From assembly GCA_041987545.1 (NCBI GenBank), contig JBHIWH010000003.1:372001-436000 (forward strand): a stretch of DNA of 64,000 nt, in the 5' to 3' direction. The position numbers were made by a program, and so were the translations under genes. Under the pieces are notes generated by a model. That model worked only from the letters and a program-made list of their open reading frames with translations, did no database searches and was not told the DNA's origin. This stretch comes from JAJRXR01 sp041987545. GTDB taxonomy: Bacteria; Planctomycetota; Phycisphaerae; Phycisphaerales; UBA1924. Position 1 is the stretch's first letter, and each line of letters opens with the position of its first letter. Of the stretch, positions 22,844 through 32,962 are shown piece after piece.

Positions 22844-24337
22844 ATGGCAACACTCGCAAGGCCCGCACTCAAGCGGCAATCACCAACACCCAACACCGGC
22901 GTCTACGTGGACCGGATCGCCGGCTCGTACAGGCGCATCCCCGCGGCGCAGCTCATGCTGGCGTGGTGGCTGTACCGAACACGCCACATCACCAAGCGGC
23001 AGCTGCGGGTGTGGTTCGCGGCCCAGGAGATGGCCGAGCGGCGGCGATACACCAAGGCCGCCGACGGCGCCGGTCGGCAGAAGCGGAAGCCCAGCTACGG
23101 GATCGACGAGCTGCAGAAGCTCGTCGGGGGCAGGGGGTCGCAGACCGCCAGGGCCGAGCTGGCGGCCGACGCCCGGGAGCTGGCAAGACTCGGCCTCGTC
23201 ACGATCGCCGAGCACACGATCGTGTTCGCCCAAAGCATCGAACACATCAACATCGAGGATGCGAGCGGGTTGCAGGACGCCCTGGACACTCTTCCGCACC
23301 AGAATCGTGTCGTCCCGGCGCCGAGGCGGGTGCTCAGAGCGCTCGCCGGCGGCATGACCACCGGCATGACCGCCGTCGTGCTCGCCACGCTGATCCGGTC
23401 CCTGTTCTGGCACAAGCAGGAGGGGAGGTATCGCGTGGACGGACGGACGAAACGCGAGTGGGTCGCTGGCGCCTTCGGCATCAGCCCCCGCTCGATCACA
23501 GAAGCCAGGGCCAGGCTGATCGAGATCGGCTGGCTCGTCCCGCTCGACACCCCGCAGTGGATGCTCAACCGCCACGGCGCCCATGACCGGATCAACACCG
23601 ACTGGTCGGCCGGCGACTGCGGCGGGGCAGGGGAGGCCAACGACAACGCAGGTGGTCTCGCCAGCCCTCGGAGCAATTCTCCGGGCAGTCTCGCCAGCCC
23701 TGATCAGAACAGATCCACTTCCTCTTCGAGGAATCAAGAAACCAGAACCTCCGCCCTCACGCGGGCAGGACCGTCTGGTGGCTCGACATGCTCGCCGGGG
23801 AGGGGGCGGCGTCACCCGAAGCGCGACAGGTCCAGACCCAGCATGCGGGACGTGCAGGGCCACGACCTCCGTGAGACGGGCAGGCTGCTGCAGCTCTACG
23901 AGCAGGCGGTCGGTCTCGGGCTGGCCAGCGACAGCGAGGCGGGGCGGCTCGAGTTTGTGGCCATGGCCGAGCGGGCTCGGCGGCGGGGCAGGCGGCCGGG
24001 GGCGCTGTTCCTGTGGCTGCTGCGGGAGCGCAAGACCGAGTTCGTCACGCACTCAGACGAGGAGGAGGCCGCCAGGAGACTGAGGGAGCACAGGGAGGGC
24101 TCGGCGGAGCGTCCAGATCGTGCCCAGGACGCCGATCGGGTCTTCGATCAGCACAAGGACGACACGACCGTCCGGGTCTGTTTGCATGTCGCTCGGCAGT
24201 ACCGGATCGACGATCCGTACCACGTGGCCAGGCGGTACAAGGGGTGGACACGAGCCCAGTGGGAAGAGGCTCAGCACCGATTCAAGTCGAGGCAGTGGAC
24301 CCAGCTCCCGGTACCGGCTCAGGATTACGGCGATTGA
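22844..24337 (+). CDS. Winged-helix, replication-initiator-like protein
   Basis: 497 aa. The ATG at 22844 follows GGAAGGAG (22830-22837). The first 130 residues contain helix-rich, Arg-rich segments, including ITKRQLRVWFAAQEMAERRRY. A second region, GGMTTGMTAVVLATLIRSLFWHKQEGRYRVDGRTKREWVAGAFGISPRSITEARARLIEIGWLVPL, is a clear winged-helix pattern (recognition helix SPRSITEARARLIEIGWL). A Ser/Gly/Arg linker of about 90 residues follows, then a helical C-terminal domain with RRRGRRPGALFLWLLRERK and a tail around DPYHVARRYKGW. Proteins with this layout beside parA in integrated or extrachromosomal elements are often replication initiators. I infer that role but see no named Rep family. It overlaps the convergent next gene by 13 bases. 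Confidence 0.65.
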   Translation: MATLARPALKRQSPTPNTGVYVDRIAGSYRRIPAAQLMLAWWLYRTRHITKRQLRVWFAAQEMAERRRYTKAADGAGRQKRKPSYGIDELQKLVGGRGSQTARAELAADARELARLGLVTIAEHTIVFAQSIEHINIEDASGLQDALDTLPHQNRVVPAPRRVLRALAGGMTTGMTAVVLATLIRSLFWHKQEGRYRVDGRTKREWVAGAFGISPRSITEARARLIEIGWLVPLDTPQWMLNRHGAHDRINTDWSAGDCGGAGEANDNAGGLASPRSNSPGSLASPDQNRSTSSSRNQETRTSALTRAGPSGGSTCSPGRGRRHPKRDRSRPSMRDVQGHDLRETGRLLQLYEQAVGLGLASDSEAGRLEFVAMAERARRRGRRPGALFLWLLRERKTEFVTHSDEEEAARRLREHREGSAERPDRAQDADRVFDQHKDDTTVRVCLHVARQYRIDDPYHVARRYKGWTRAQWEEAQHRFKSRQWTQLPVPAQDYGD

Positions 24338-25035
24338 CCGTACGAGTCGAAGGCGCCTTGCACAAGGGCGGTCAGGGAGTCCTGCCACGCGATGGCTTGC
24401 GAGACATCCGAGCGGGCACGGTACCCACTCAGGATCGCCTGGGTTTGTGCATCAGGATCTACGTCTGCCCGCTGGGCCGCCCGCTCGCGGCCGATTGCGC
24501 CCAGCAATGTCAGGGCTTCGTCATCAGACAGATCAACCGCTCGGAACTCGGCGGGCAGGAGCGCTCGAATGCCACCTGCCTGTGACACGCGCTCGGCACT
24601 CGCCGCGTCGGCGATGCCGGCAAGGAGGGTCTGCAGCAGAGCCGCCTTTAGAGTGCCAATCTGCGTCGTCGTGGACCCGATGAGCTGCTGCGACTCGGCA
24701 GCAGCGGACTCTGCCTGGGACAGATCCGCATCCGACACAGCGTCTCGTGCCGCGGCGTTGGCTGCCGCCAGGCTGCGGCGATGTTCAACCAGTGAGGCTT
24801 GCAAGGCCTCAAGCTGATCGAATCCGGCCTCTCGCTCCGCGGCTCGCTGGAGCACTGTCAAGGCTTCGCCGCCATCGACGCCGAGGGTTGACGGTGTCCG
24901 CGGACCTAGTCCCAGTCGGACCACGTCCGCGACAACCGACTCGTTCATCGACGTTCCGTCCACTCTGCCAAACGATGCGAGTAATGTGACTGCAATCGCC
25001 AGCCCTGCAGGGACACCCATCGTGCTCTCCTTCAT
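24325..25035 (-). CDS. Secreted coiled-coil hypothetical protein
   Basis: 236 aa. The ATG at 25035 starts MKESTMGVPAGLAIAVTLLASFGRVDG, a plausible signal peptide; a second in-frame ATG lies at 25020. The mature part is Ala/Gln/Glu-rich and helical, with long heptad-like runs (residues 55-140) and no cysteines or catalytic motif. It converges with the Rep-like gene and is divergent from the RHS gene. Probably periplasmic or surface-located. No family recognised. Confidence 0.6.
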   Translation of the reverse strand: MKESTMGVPAGLAIAVTLLASFGRVDGTSMNESVVADVVRLGLGPRTPSTLGVDGGEALTVLQRAAEREAGFDQLEALQASLVEHRRSLAAANAAARDAVSDADLSQAESAAAESQQLIGSTTTQIGTLKAALLQTLLAGIADAASAERVSQAGGIRALLPAEFRAVDLSDDEALTLLGAIGRERAAQRADVDPDAQTQAILSGYRARSDVSQAIAWQDSLTALVQGAFDSYGQSP

Positions 25036-25297
25036 CGATGCTCCAAGCGGAGCCTACCCGAGATCGGGCTAAGCCAAGACAGGCAATCTGAGATTGCCTC
25101 AGGGCCTCGCGATTCACGAACTCGTGCGAGCCTAGATGTTGCTCACATGTTGTGCACAAACGGCCACGTGTCACCAGCTTGAGATCGGGTTTGAAGCAAC
25201 GAGAGACGGAAAGTAACGTATTCGGAACGTACCCGTGCTGGCACGCGTACGGGACCAGAGCAACGGGAGGATCCGAGCCGTGCAAGGTCACCTACAC

Positions 25298-28200
25298 ATG
25301 AACATCATCGGCGCCGCGAGCCGGGCGTGCCTGACCGCTGCCAGCGTGGCGGCATGCGCTTCATTCGCGGCGGCGCAAGAGACATGTCCCTGCGCGAGTC
25401 CTTCCACGATATGTGCGGAGGGTGAGCATTCCTTGATGGCGCGCGGCTCGCTTGAGATCGAAGATATCTCACCGGGTGACCCAGATCCGTGCGTCGAGAA
25501 GATCGTTGCGCAACTCGCCGGGTGCAATCAGTGCTACCTGGTCGGAGTAGGACAGCTCACGCAGGAAGGCACATGCGCCGAGGGCGCCACTACAGAGTAC
25601 ATCGGGATTGCCGTGCAATGGGTGAGTGGCGAGTGGAAGATCTACAGGAGCGACAACCCGAACCCGTACACAATCTATGACATCTCCAATGAGGAGGACT
25701 GCATTGAGGGCGAGGTGTTGTGCACGGGAGGTACGCAGTCTGAAGGCTGCGATGAAGACAATCAGTTCACGATCAGCCTGTCGATTGAGGCCGGTGGGTG
25801 CGCACCGGCAGATCCAGACACTCCCATCCCGTGCCAGCCGATCACCGAGGATCCGCTGACGGAGCTCCTCAATCAGACCGAATCCTGTGAGGTCGCCAAC
25901 GAATCCGAAGAACCAGTCGCGCTCGTCACAGGTCACAAGATCGAGCGTGCGACCGATCTCCGCGTGGCCCTGCCGGGCAGGGACTTCCTCCTTCGGCGCG
26001 AGTACTCGAGCGATCCGGATCTGCTCTATGGGGCTGGCGCCTCGGTCGCGCCAGGAGAAGTCGGGGCCAACTGGGTTCTCGGCACGTCGCTACGCGTGCT
26101 GGGCGATGGCGGCGCCCTGTGGGACAGCCCGCCCGATGAGTTGTACATGGTGGGAATGCCGCTTGCATCGACGCGGATATTCACGAATGCCGGCAGCGGT
26201 ATCTACCGGCAGGAGGGCGCATCCAGACGGTACATCGAGCGCGTGACAACGGAGTACGACCCTTTCATCACGTCTAGCACCTACTTCAACAGTATCGAAG
26301 GAATGTACGTCTGGCGATACAAGGCCGACGGCGGACGCGAGATGGACTTCTTCGCGCTCGGCGTGGATGAGTTCGCTACTCCGGTTCCCCTGGCGGGGAT
26401 CCAGGGCCGGCTCGTCCGCGAGACCGACGAGTTCGGGAACGAGTGGTTCTACGATTACAGCGATATCATGGACGGCTCCGAGGTGTTTCGCACCCGGGTC
26501 TCGAAGATCTACCTGAACGGCCAACCCAATGTCGGCTCGGGCCCCGCGGCGACTGTCGAGTTCACGTGGTTTGACACCTCAGCGAGCCTGCACCTGCGTG
26601 GGCGTCTGCGATCAGTCGAGGTCTATCGGCCCGACGGAGGATCCGGATCGGTGCTGACCCAGCGGGTCGTGTACCTCTACTGGCTCTCGGGCGGTTACAA
26701 CGAGGACGTCCTCGGTGACGGGACGGCGGACGACAGTGTTTTGTTCGCGGCGAACTTTGGAACAAACGGCGATCTGTGCGAGGTCATTCGATCGGTCAGG
26801 GTCGATACCAACCACGCGGACTCGACCGACCTGTTCCATCACGACGTAACTCAGTATCGCTATCACCCAAACGGGACGACCGTCCAGATCGATGGGCTGA
26901 GCCTGAGTGGCACAAGCCACCAACTCAAGGCGGTCTTCTCTCCCGCACAGATCGCGTTCTATGCTGATGAGACCGGCGGTACTCATGGCCACGACTCAGC
27001 CCGAACCGCCGCCGAGGATCTCCGGGGTCTCGAGCTCATGACTCTGGAGGGGACGTCAAGCGAGTTCCCAACCTCCGATCATTGGACATACGTCTACGAC
27101 CTCGCGTCGAAGCTCGTGAGCTACGGCTCTCAGGCCGATCCGTACGACGATGAACTGGATGACACTGATAACCACCTCTTCCGTGTCACCACGCAGTTCA
27201 TCTTGGGCGACTGCGGTTGCGCGGGGCCGAGCGGGTCCGAGGGCAAGCGGTACGACTATGCCGTATTGCCCATGTATTGGAACGGTGTGACCACGGCGAG
27301 TGCGAGCGATCCGTCGCTCTGGCCGGGGCATTCGATGCGTGTCATCGAGTCGCATCGGGTCGGGAGCGACGACTACAAGCCGTATCGGGCGCGATTCCAT
27401 GATTTTGTCCGAGCGCAGAACCCTGGCGGTACGTTCGCCATCTACAAGATGTCGGAATCGCTCGCCGAGCTCGACGCGGGCGAAGCCCCGTACACCGTTC
27501 CCGACAACGGGGACAATGTTGACATCGTGGAGAGCACAGTAGGGATGGACACAATCCCGCATGTCTGGTCGTCGGTCAACCTCTGGCACATGGACGTGAC
27601 GCAGGACTACACGCACCCGGAGGCCTCGGGGGAGACGGTCGGATTCAAGTACCTCCGAGGTGTCGTCACCCCGGCGTCCGCCACGGAATGGCAGCCCGTA
27701 GGCGTGGGCGCGTCAAGCGTCCGGAACATCTCGTTTGCGGGCAACGAGACCCATGGCCTCGTCAACACGTTCGGCTGGGAGACAACGACGAGCGGATTCA
27801 TGGTCGGGAAAGTCCTGGGTGTCCAGGACAAGGACGATACGAATTCATGGGTCCCGACCCTCTACGAGCGGTACGAGGGACCGAACTACCGCGTCACCTT
27901 GCGGGAAGAGCCGGCCATCACGACCGGCGGCGCCGATGTCGTCACGGAGTTTGAGTACGGCACCGACGGTGACAATGACATGGTCTGGGTGAAGCGGACG
28001 CAAGAGATGGCAGACGTTGGCAACAACGGGCCATCGACCGACACTACTCCGGCGGACGCCATCTCCTACGAGCTGTACGACCAGAAGGGTCAGCTTCGTT
28101 GGGTCAAGAGCGAAGACGGCACGCTCGAGTATCGTGAGTACGACGCGCTGACCGGCCGCGTGACGCTTATTGTTTCCAATGCCGATAAGGATGATCCGTA

Positions 28201-31200
28201 CGTCGATTCGGACGGCGAGCTGAATACAACGAACTTCCCTTCGGCTTCCTTCGCCACTTCATGGGCACGCGCCACTGGTGCGCCGATGATCCGTCAGATG
28301 GAGTACGACGTCCTGGGCCGTCTTGTGGCCACGACAGACCCGTCGGGCGCTATGCACTACATCCAGCGCGAAGTCCGGTACGCCGACATGGACTTTGGGG
28401 CTGAGGCGCGCGGCGTGCCGCACATGGTGACGGTCTCGCTGCCGCATTTCTTCAACGCGACGGATGGGTTTGACGGCGCGGCGACGCTGACGTGGAAGGA
28501 CGCCGCGGGCAGGACGCTCCGGGTGAGCGACTACCTGGTCAATCGGTCCGCGGACTACGACCCCGTGGACGGCACATCGGCGAGTACAAAGTACACGCTG
28601 ATCGATACCGATGGAGATGTTGCCAGGACCATCAACGACATCTCGATCTCTGGGAGCGTGGTCAAGACGAGATCATGGAACGATCTCTCGGGCGATCGCA
28701 CCGGGGGCGGGGAGATTGACACCACCGAGCTGGTGTACGACGCGCTCGGGCGCCTGCAGAAGACGATCGACGCCGAGGACGGTGTCCGGGAAATGAGTTA
28801 CGACGTGCTCGACCGGGTGACCCAGGTCCAGGAGTACGTTGACGGCGACTCGTCCGGGACGATCACCGCCCAGTACTACTACGACTCGCCCCAAAACACA
28901 GACTTCGCGATCGGCAACGGCAACCTGACGCTCGAGCGGATGCCGATCCGGAACGATGATCCGAACACGACGCCCGCGGATGAGACCGTCCTTCGAGACG
29001 TGAAGCGGTGGTACGACTTCCGGGACCGCGTGATCGGGGTCATGAATCCTGAGCCGCCGCACCAGACCGTCGTGTACGACGACCAGAGCCGGGTGACGGC
29101 GATGCTGAGCTGGACGGCGTGGTCGGGCGGCACGCCGCCGACGGCCACCGGCCCGGGCAGCTCCGCTCTGAGCGTCGTCAACGAGTTCGTTTACGACAGG
29201 CGAGGGCAGCTTGTCCGCGAGCGAGTCGCCGTCGATCCCACGGACTCAATGACTTCATACCTGGAGACCAACTACTGGTACGACGTCCAGGGTCGCCAGG
29301 CCGCGGTCTGGGCCCCCAACGGTCCCGGCGTGAAGACAGCCTACGACCCGCACAGCCGGGCCGAGACGGTCTACACGACGGATCGGGGCGGGGACGACGC
29401 CCCGGGCGCTGCGGACAACTGGACGCACGCGACGGACGCCTCGCTCACGAGCGACACCGTGATCGAGCAGGTCGAGTACAGCTACCAGACGGACGGCTCG
29501 GGGAATGACACCGGGCTGCTGGAACTGGTGACGACGCGGATGCGGCTGCCTGCGGGGTCCGGGCCGGGACCGCTGACCGGCGCGAACAGCCTGGCGACGC
29601 ACAGAGGCCTCGTCTACGACGCCGCCGGCCGGATGACCGACTCGCTCTGGTTCGGGACCAACAACGGGCCCTCGGACGCCAACGAGTTCGGCGTGGGGAC
29701 CTCGGCGCCGAGCCCATCGACAGACTTCGGGACCGACCGATCGACCAACACCCGGGCCCTGATCAGCTCGGTGGGGTTCGATCAGCGGGGTCGCGTCGTG
29801 GTCTCGATCGACCCCGAGGGTACGGAGACCGCGTACAAGTTCGACGACCTCTCGCGCCGTGTGGCCGTGGTTGAGGCGCGATCAGATGTTGATCCTGCGG
29901 AAGACATCACGTGGGACAACACCGGCGGCCTCTGGGACGTCGCGTGGCCGATGAGCGCCCCGCCCGACCAGGACCGGGTGACGACGTTCGTGTACGACGG
30001 CATCTCCAACGTCATCAAGCGTGTCGCGCATCTGAACGACGACACGACGCAGATCACCCAGTACACCTACGGGACCTCGGAGCCGGTCGCGAGCCCGGGC
30101 AGCATGGACTCGCTGGTGGCCTCCAGCCGGCTGCTGGACACCGTCGCCTACCCTGACGAGTCCACCGGCGCCCCGGGCACGACCGATGCCTACAAGGTCT
30201 CCTACGCCTACAACATCCAGGGCGAGCTGATCGGGATGACCGACCAGAACGGCACGCTGCACACCTACGACCGGGACGGGCTCGGGCGGGTGACCGACGA
30301 CAGGGTCGCCGACTACGACGACCAGGCGACGTACCCGATCGCGGTGGATGTCCGCCGGATCTCGGCGGACTTCGACGATCACGGGCGCCTGGAGGATGTC
30401 CGCACCTACAACGCCGCTACAGGTGGCGACGAGGTCAACTTCGTCGGCTTCGAGTACAACACACTGCACCAGGTGACCGCGGTCGCGCAGAACCACGACA
30501 GCGCCACGCCCTCGGCGGAAGAGGAGGTCGAGTACGACTACACGGCCAGCCCGGCGGTCGGCTCCGGCAACCACAGCCGGATCACCGCGATGAGGTACCC
30601 GGCCGAGGCCGGCGGTAGCACCGCCACAGTCGAGTACACGTACGACACGGGGATCGACAACACGATCAGCCGCGTCAGCTCGATCGACCAGCCGGGGATC
30701 ACCGGGGCTCTGGCCGCGTACACATACCTCGGGCAGGGCATGGTGACCAAGGTCCTGTACGAGCATCTGGACGTGCGGCTCGACCGGAAGATCCGGCCCG
30801 ACGCCTCTACCGTCACGGGCGCCACCGTCTTCCCGGGCTTCGACCGCTTCGGCCGGATCGCCCACCAGAGCTGGGTCAACGACGACTTCGGCTCCTCCAA
30901 CCCCAACCCGCTGCTCTCGCGGGGCTACGCCTACGACCGGGCCTCCAACCGCCTCATGGACATCGACCTCCGCCCGGGCTCCGAGGTGGACGACCAGGGT
31001 TGGTGGTACGAGTACGACCCCCTTGACCGGCTCGCCGAGGCTCACCGCGGCGAGCGGGCGTCGAGCTCCACCGACACGCCCGCCGATGGCGCCGCCTGGA
31101 CAGCGGCCGACTGGGTGGCGTCGATCGGCTCCGAGGCGTGGACCCTCGGCATGCTGGGCAACTGGGACAAGTTCGAGCGCGACGAGAACGGCGATGAGGA

Positions 31201-32926
31201 CTATGCCGACACCATCGAGAGTGAGGAGCGATCTCATAACAAGGCCAACGAGATCACCATCATCCCGGCTGGCCCGACCCAGGGCACGAGCGGCGCCACG
31301 CTCACCTACGAGTACGACGACGACGGCAATCTCAGACGCGCTCGACGCACAGCGGGCGGGAATGTGGCCGATATCGTCCATGTCTACGATGCCTGGAACC
31401 GCCTGGTCGAAGTCCACCGAAACCCCGGCGGCACGCTGATCGGCGAGTACGAGTACAACGGCCTGGGCTGGCGGACCGTCCGCCGCTACGACGACAGCAA
31501 GGCCGCCTACAACGGGATCGACGCCGAACGCCGGTACTACTACTCGGCCTCCTGGCAGCTGCTCGAGGAGCACATCGACGACGATGACAGCGGCAGCATG
31601 GACCGGGTCGGCCAGCAGGTCTGGGGCGTGCGGTACATCGACGACGCGGTGTCGCGCCGGATGGACCTGGACGCCGACGGCGACTACGAGGCGGTCTACG
31701 CCTATCTGACCGACGCGCTGTTCAGCGTGCGGGCCGTGCTCAACTCGGACGCGTCGATCATCGAGTATCTGGACTACTCGGCCTACGGCGCCGATCCGAT
31801 CGCGGTGCACCGGTACGCGGGGGATCTGGACGGCGACAAGGTGCTGGGCACGGGGGACATCTCGGCGTTGCAGACGGCGATCAGCGCGAGCGACTACATC
31901 GCCGACGCGGACCTCGTGCACGACGGGGTGTTGGACTTCGACGACCTGAGCGAGATGGCAGCGCGGATCAACGCGGGCTACGACACCTCCATGCCGAGCC
32001 CGTGGCTGTCGGACCCGAACCGCGCGGACGTCGCGTCGGACAACTCGGTGGGGTTCGCGGGGTACTGGTCGGATCTTGAAACAGGAACGTATTCCGTCCG
32101 GTACAGACACTATGCACCCAGACTCGGGCGGTGGTTGCAGCGAGATCCGCTCGGGTTCCCCGACGGGCAGAACAGGTATAGATATGTGCGTTCAGACCCA
32201 GTTGATTTCTCTGATCCAACAGGTCTCTATCCTCCGGTATCTCCAACAGTGATCCACATAATGGACTGCCAAGAGCAGTTGGATCGACTCAACTCTATTG
32301 CAGACTCAATCCGGCAGCACTGCCCAGATACTGGAGCCGATATGGGACTGTTCGATCCGGATTCACACATCGGAACGATGTTTGACGTATTGGGACTCCC
32401 AGCAGAGGGCCTCGCTGCAGCAGATGGTTCACTCAACAAGTGGGGGTTGGAGCCCGAGATCAAACGACTAAATGGCACGTTCGTTCGTGATCGCGTTCCT
32501 GCTGCCGCCCGGAGACGTGCGCTTGCTCCTCTTGAGGCACAGGCACGACGGCGAGCGATACGAGGGGCCTTCTCTAATGCTGGCGGCGCGGTGTTTGGTA
32601 CAGCCGGTTGCTACTTCGATTGCAAAGATGCGTTCGATGCAGCATCCAAGGGAGACGTAGGCGGGGCGGTGTCCTCAGGATCATCTGCTATCGCGGGTGT
32701 GGCTGGCCCGGCGCTTACTACCGTGTTTCCTCCAGCAGGCGTGATTCTAATCGCGGGCGAGTTGGCGGCTACGTACATCGAGTACCGAACGGCACTCGCA
32801 ATCGCGAAGGGCGAGAATCCCGAGTGCAATGGGGAGTGCGATTTCTTGCGACAGCAACTTGAACAGCGCGGACAGAAATTCGAGCAATCAGGCTGCCTGC
32901 CGGACAATCCCGACCCGTACCGGTAG
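25298..32926 (+). CDS. Giant RHS/YD-repeat protein with internal dockerin and variable C-terminus
   Basis: 2,542 aa. The ATG at 25298 gives a signal peptide (ASVAACASFAAAQ) followed by a Cys-rich segment. From about residue 210 (GHKIERATDLRVALPGRDFLLRREYSS) to 2100, tandem YD repeats build a cocoon-like shell. Near the end, residues 2176-2225 (GDLDGDKVLGTGDISAL ... DLVHDGVLDFDDLSEM) are two dockerin-type calcium loops set between YSAYGADPIAVHRY and the core motif FAGYWSDLETGTYSVRYRHYAPRLGRWLQRDPLG. The core closes with DFSDPTGLYPP at about 2300-2312, after which a tail of about 230 residues is the variable, probably effector, part. The tail has Gly/Ala hydrophobic stretches (GGAVFGTAGCYF, IAGVAGPALTTVFPPAGVILIAGELAA) and clustered cysteines. 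Its activity is unknown. The tail DNA is lower in GC than the shell. Confidence 0.88.
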   Translation: MNIIGAASRACLTAASVAACASFAAAQETCPCASPSTICAEGEHSLMARGSLEIEDISPGDPDPCVEKIVAQLAGCNQCYLVGVGQLTQEGTCAEGATTEYIGIAVQWVSGEWKIYRSDNPNPYTIYDISNEEDCIEGEVLCTGGTQSEGCDEDNQFTISLSIEAGGCAPADPDTPIPCQPITEDPLTELLNQTESCEVANESEEPVALVTGHKIERATDLRVALPGRDFLLRREYSSDPDLLYGAGASVAPGEVGANWVLGTSLRVLGDGGALWDSPPDELYMVGMPLASTRIFTNAGSGIYRQEGASRRYIERVTTEYDPFITSSTYFNSIEGMYVWRYKADGGREMDFFALGVDEFATPVPLAGIQGRLVRETDEFGNEWFYDYSDIMDGSEVFRTRVSKIYLNGQPNVGSGPAATVEFTWFDTSASLHLRGRLRSVEVYRPDGGSGSVLTQRVVYLYWLSGGYNEDVLGDGTADDSVLFAANFGTNGDLCEVIRSVRVDTNHADSTDLFHHDVTQYRYHPNGTTVQIDGLSLSGTSHQLKAVFSPAQIAFYADETGGTHGHDSARTAAEDLRGLELMTLEGTSSEFPTSDHWTYVYDLASKLVSYGSQADPYDDELDDTDNHLFRVTTQFILGDCGCAGPSGSEGKRYDYAVLPMYWNGVTTASASDPSLWPGHSMRVIESHRVGSDDYKPYRARFHDFVRAQNPGGTFAIYKMSESLAELDAGEAPYTVPDNGDNVDIVESTVGMDTIPHVWSSVNLWHMDVTQDYTHPEASGETVGFKYLRGVVTPASATEWQPVGVGASSVRNISFAGNETHGLVNTFGWETTTSGFMVGKVLGVQDKDDTNSWVPTLYERYEGPNYRVTLREEPAITTGGADVVTEFEYGTDGDNDMVWVKRTQEMADVGNNGPSTDTTPADAISYELYDQKGQLRWVKSEDGTLEYREYDALTGRVTLIVSNADKDDPYVDSDGELNTTNFPSASFATSWARATGAPMIRQMEYDVLGRLVATTDPSGAMHYIQREVRYADMDFGAEARGVPHMVTVSLPHFFNATDGFDGAATLTWKDAAGRTLRVSDYLVNRSADYDPVDGTSASTKYTLIDTDGDVARTINDISISGSVVKTRSWNDLSGDRTGGGEIDTTELVYDALGRLQKTIDAEDGVREMSYDVLDRVTQVQEYVDGDSSGTITAQYYYDSPQNTDFAIGNGNLTLERMPIRNDDPNTTPADETVLRDVKRWYDFRDRVIGVMNPEPPHQTVVYDDQSRVTAMLSWTAWSGGTPPTATGPGSSALSVVNEFVYDRRGQLVRERVAVDPTDSMTSYLETNYWYDVQGRQAAVWAPNGPGVKTAYDPHSRAETVYTTDRGGDDAPGAADNWTHATDASLTSDTVIEQVEYSYQTDGSGNDTGLLELVTTRMRLPAGSGPGPLTGANSLATHRGLVYDAAGRMTDSLWFGTNNGPSDANEFGVGTSAPSPSTDFGTDRSTNTRALISSVGFDQRGRVVVSIDPEGTETAYKFDDLSRRVAVVEARSDVDPAEDITWDNTGGLWDVAWPMSAPPDQDRVTTFVYDGISNVIKRVAHLNDDTTQITQYTYGTSEPVASPGSMDSLVASSRLLDTVAYPDESTGAPGTTDAYKVSYAYNIQGELIGMTDQNGTLHTYDRDGLGRVTDDRVADYDDQATYPIAVDVRRISADFDDHGRLEDVRTYNAATGGDEVNFVGFEYNTLHQVTAVAQNHDSATPSAEEEVEYDYTASPAVGSGNHSRITAMRYPAEAGGSTATVEYTYDTGIDNTISRVSSIDQPGITGALAAYTYLGQGMVTKVLYEHLDVRLDRKIRPDASTVTGATVFPGFDRFGRIAHQSWVNDDFGSSNPNPLLSRGYAYDRASNRLMDIDLRPGSEVDDQGWWYEYDPLDRLAEAHRGERASSSTDTPADGAAWTAADWVASIGSEAWTLGMLGNWDKFERDENGDEDYADTIESEERSHNKANEITIIPAGPTQGTSGATLTYEYDDDGNLRRARRTAGGNVADIVHVYDAWNRLVEVHRNPGGTLIGEYEYNGLGWRTVRRYDDSKAAYNGIDAERRYYYSASWQLLEEHIDDDDSGSMDRVGQQVWGVRYIDDAVSRRMDLDADGDYEAVYAYLTDALFSVRAVLNSDASIIEYLDYSAYGADPIAVHRYAGDLDGDKVLGTGDISALQTAISASDYIADADLVHDGVLDFDDLSEMAARINAGYDTSMPSPWLSDPNRADVASDNSVGFAGYWSDLETGTYSVRYRHYAPRLGRWLQRDPLGFPDGQNRYRYVRSDPVDFSDPTGLYPPVSPTVIHIMDCQEQLDRLNSIADSIRQHCPDTGADMGLFDPDSHIGTMFDVLGLPAEGLAAADGSLNKWGLEPEIKRLNGTFVRDRVPAAARRRALAPLEAQARRRAIRGAFSNAGGAVFGTAGCYFDCKDAFDAASKGDVGGAVSSGSSAIAGVAGPALTTVFPPAGVILIAGELAATYIEYRTALAIAKGENPECNGECDFLRQQLEQRGQKFEQSGCLPDNPDPYR

Positions 32927-32962
32927 GTGCGGGGTATCCGCCATCCCTGCTAGGCTCTGCGT

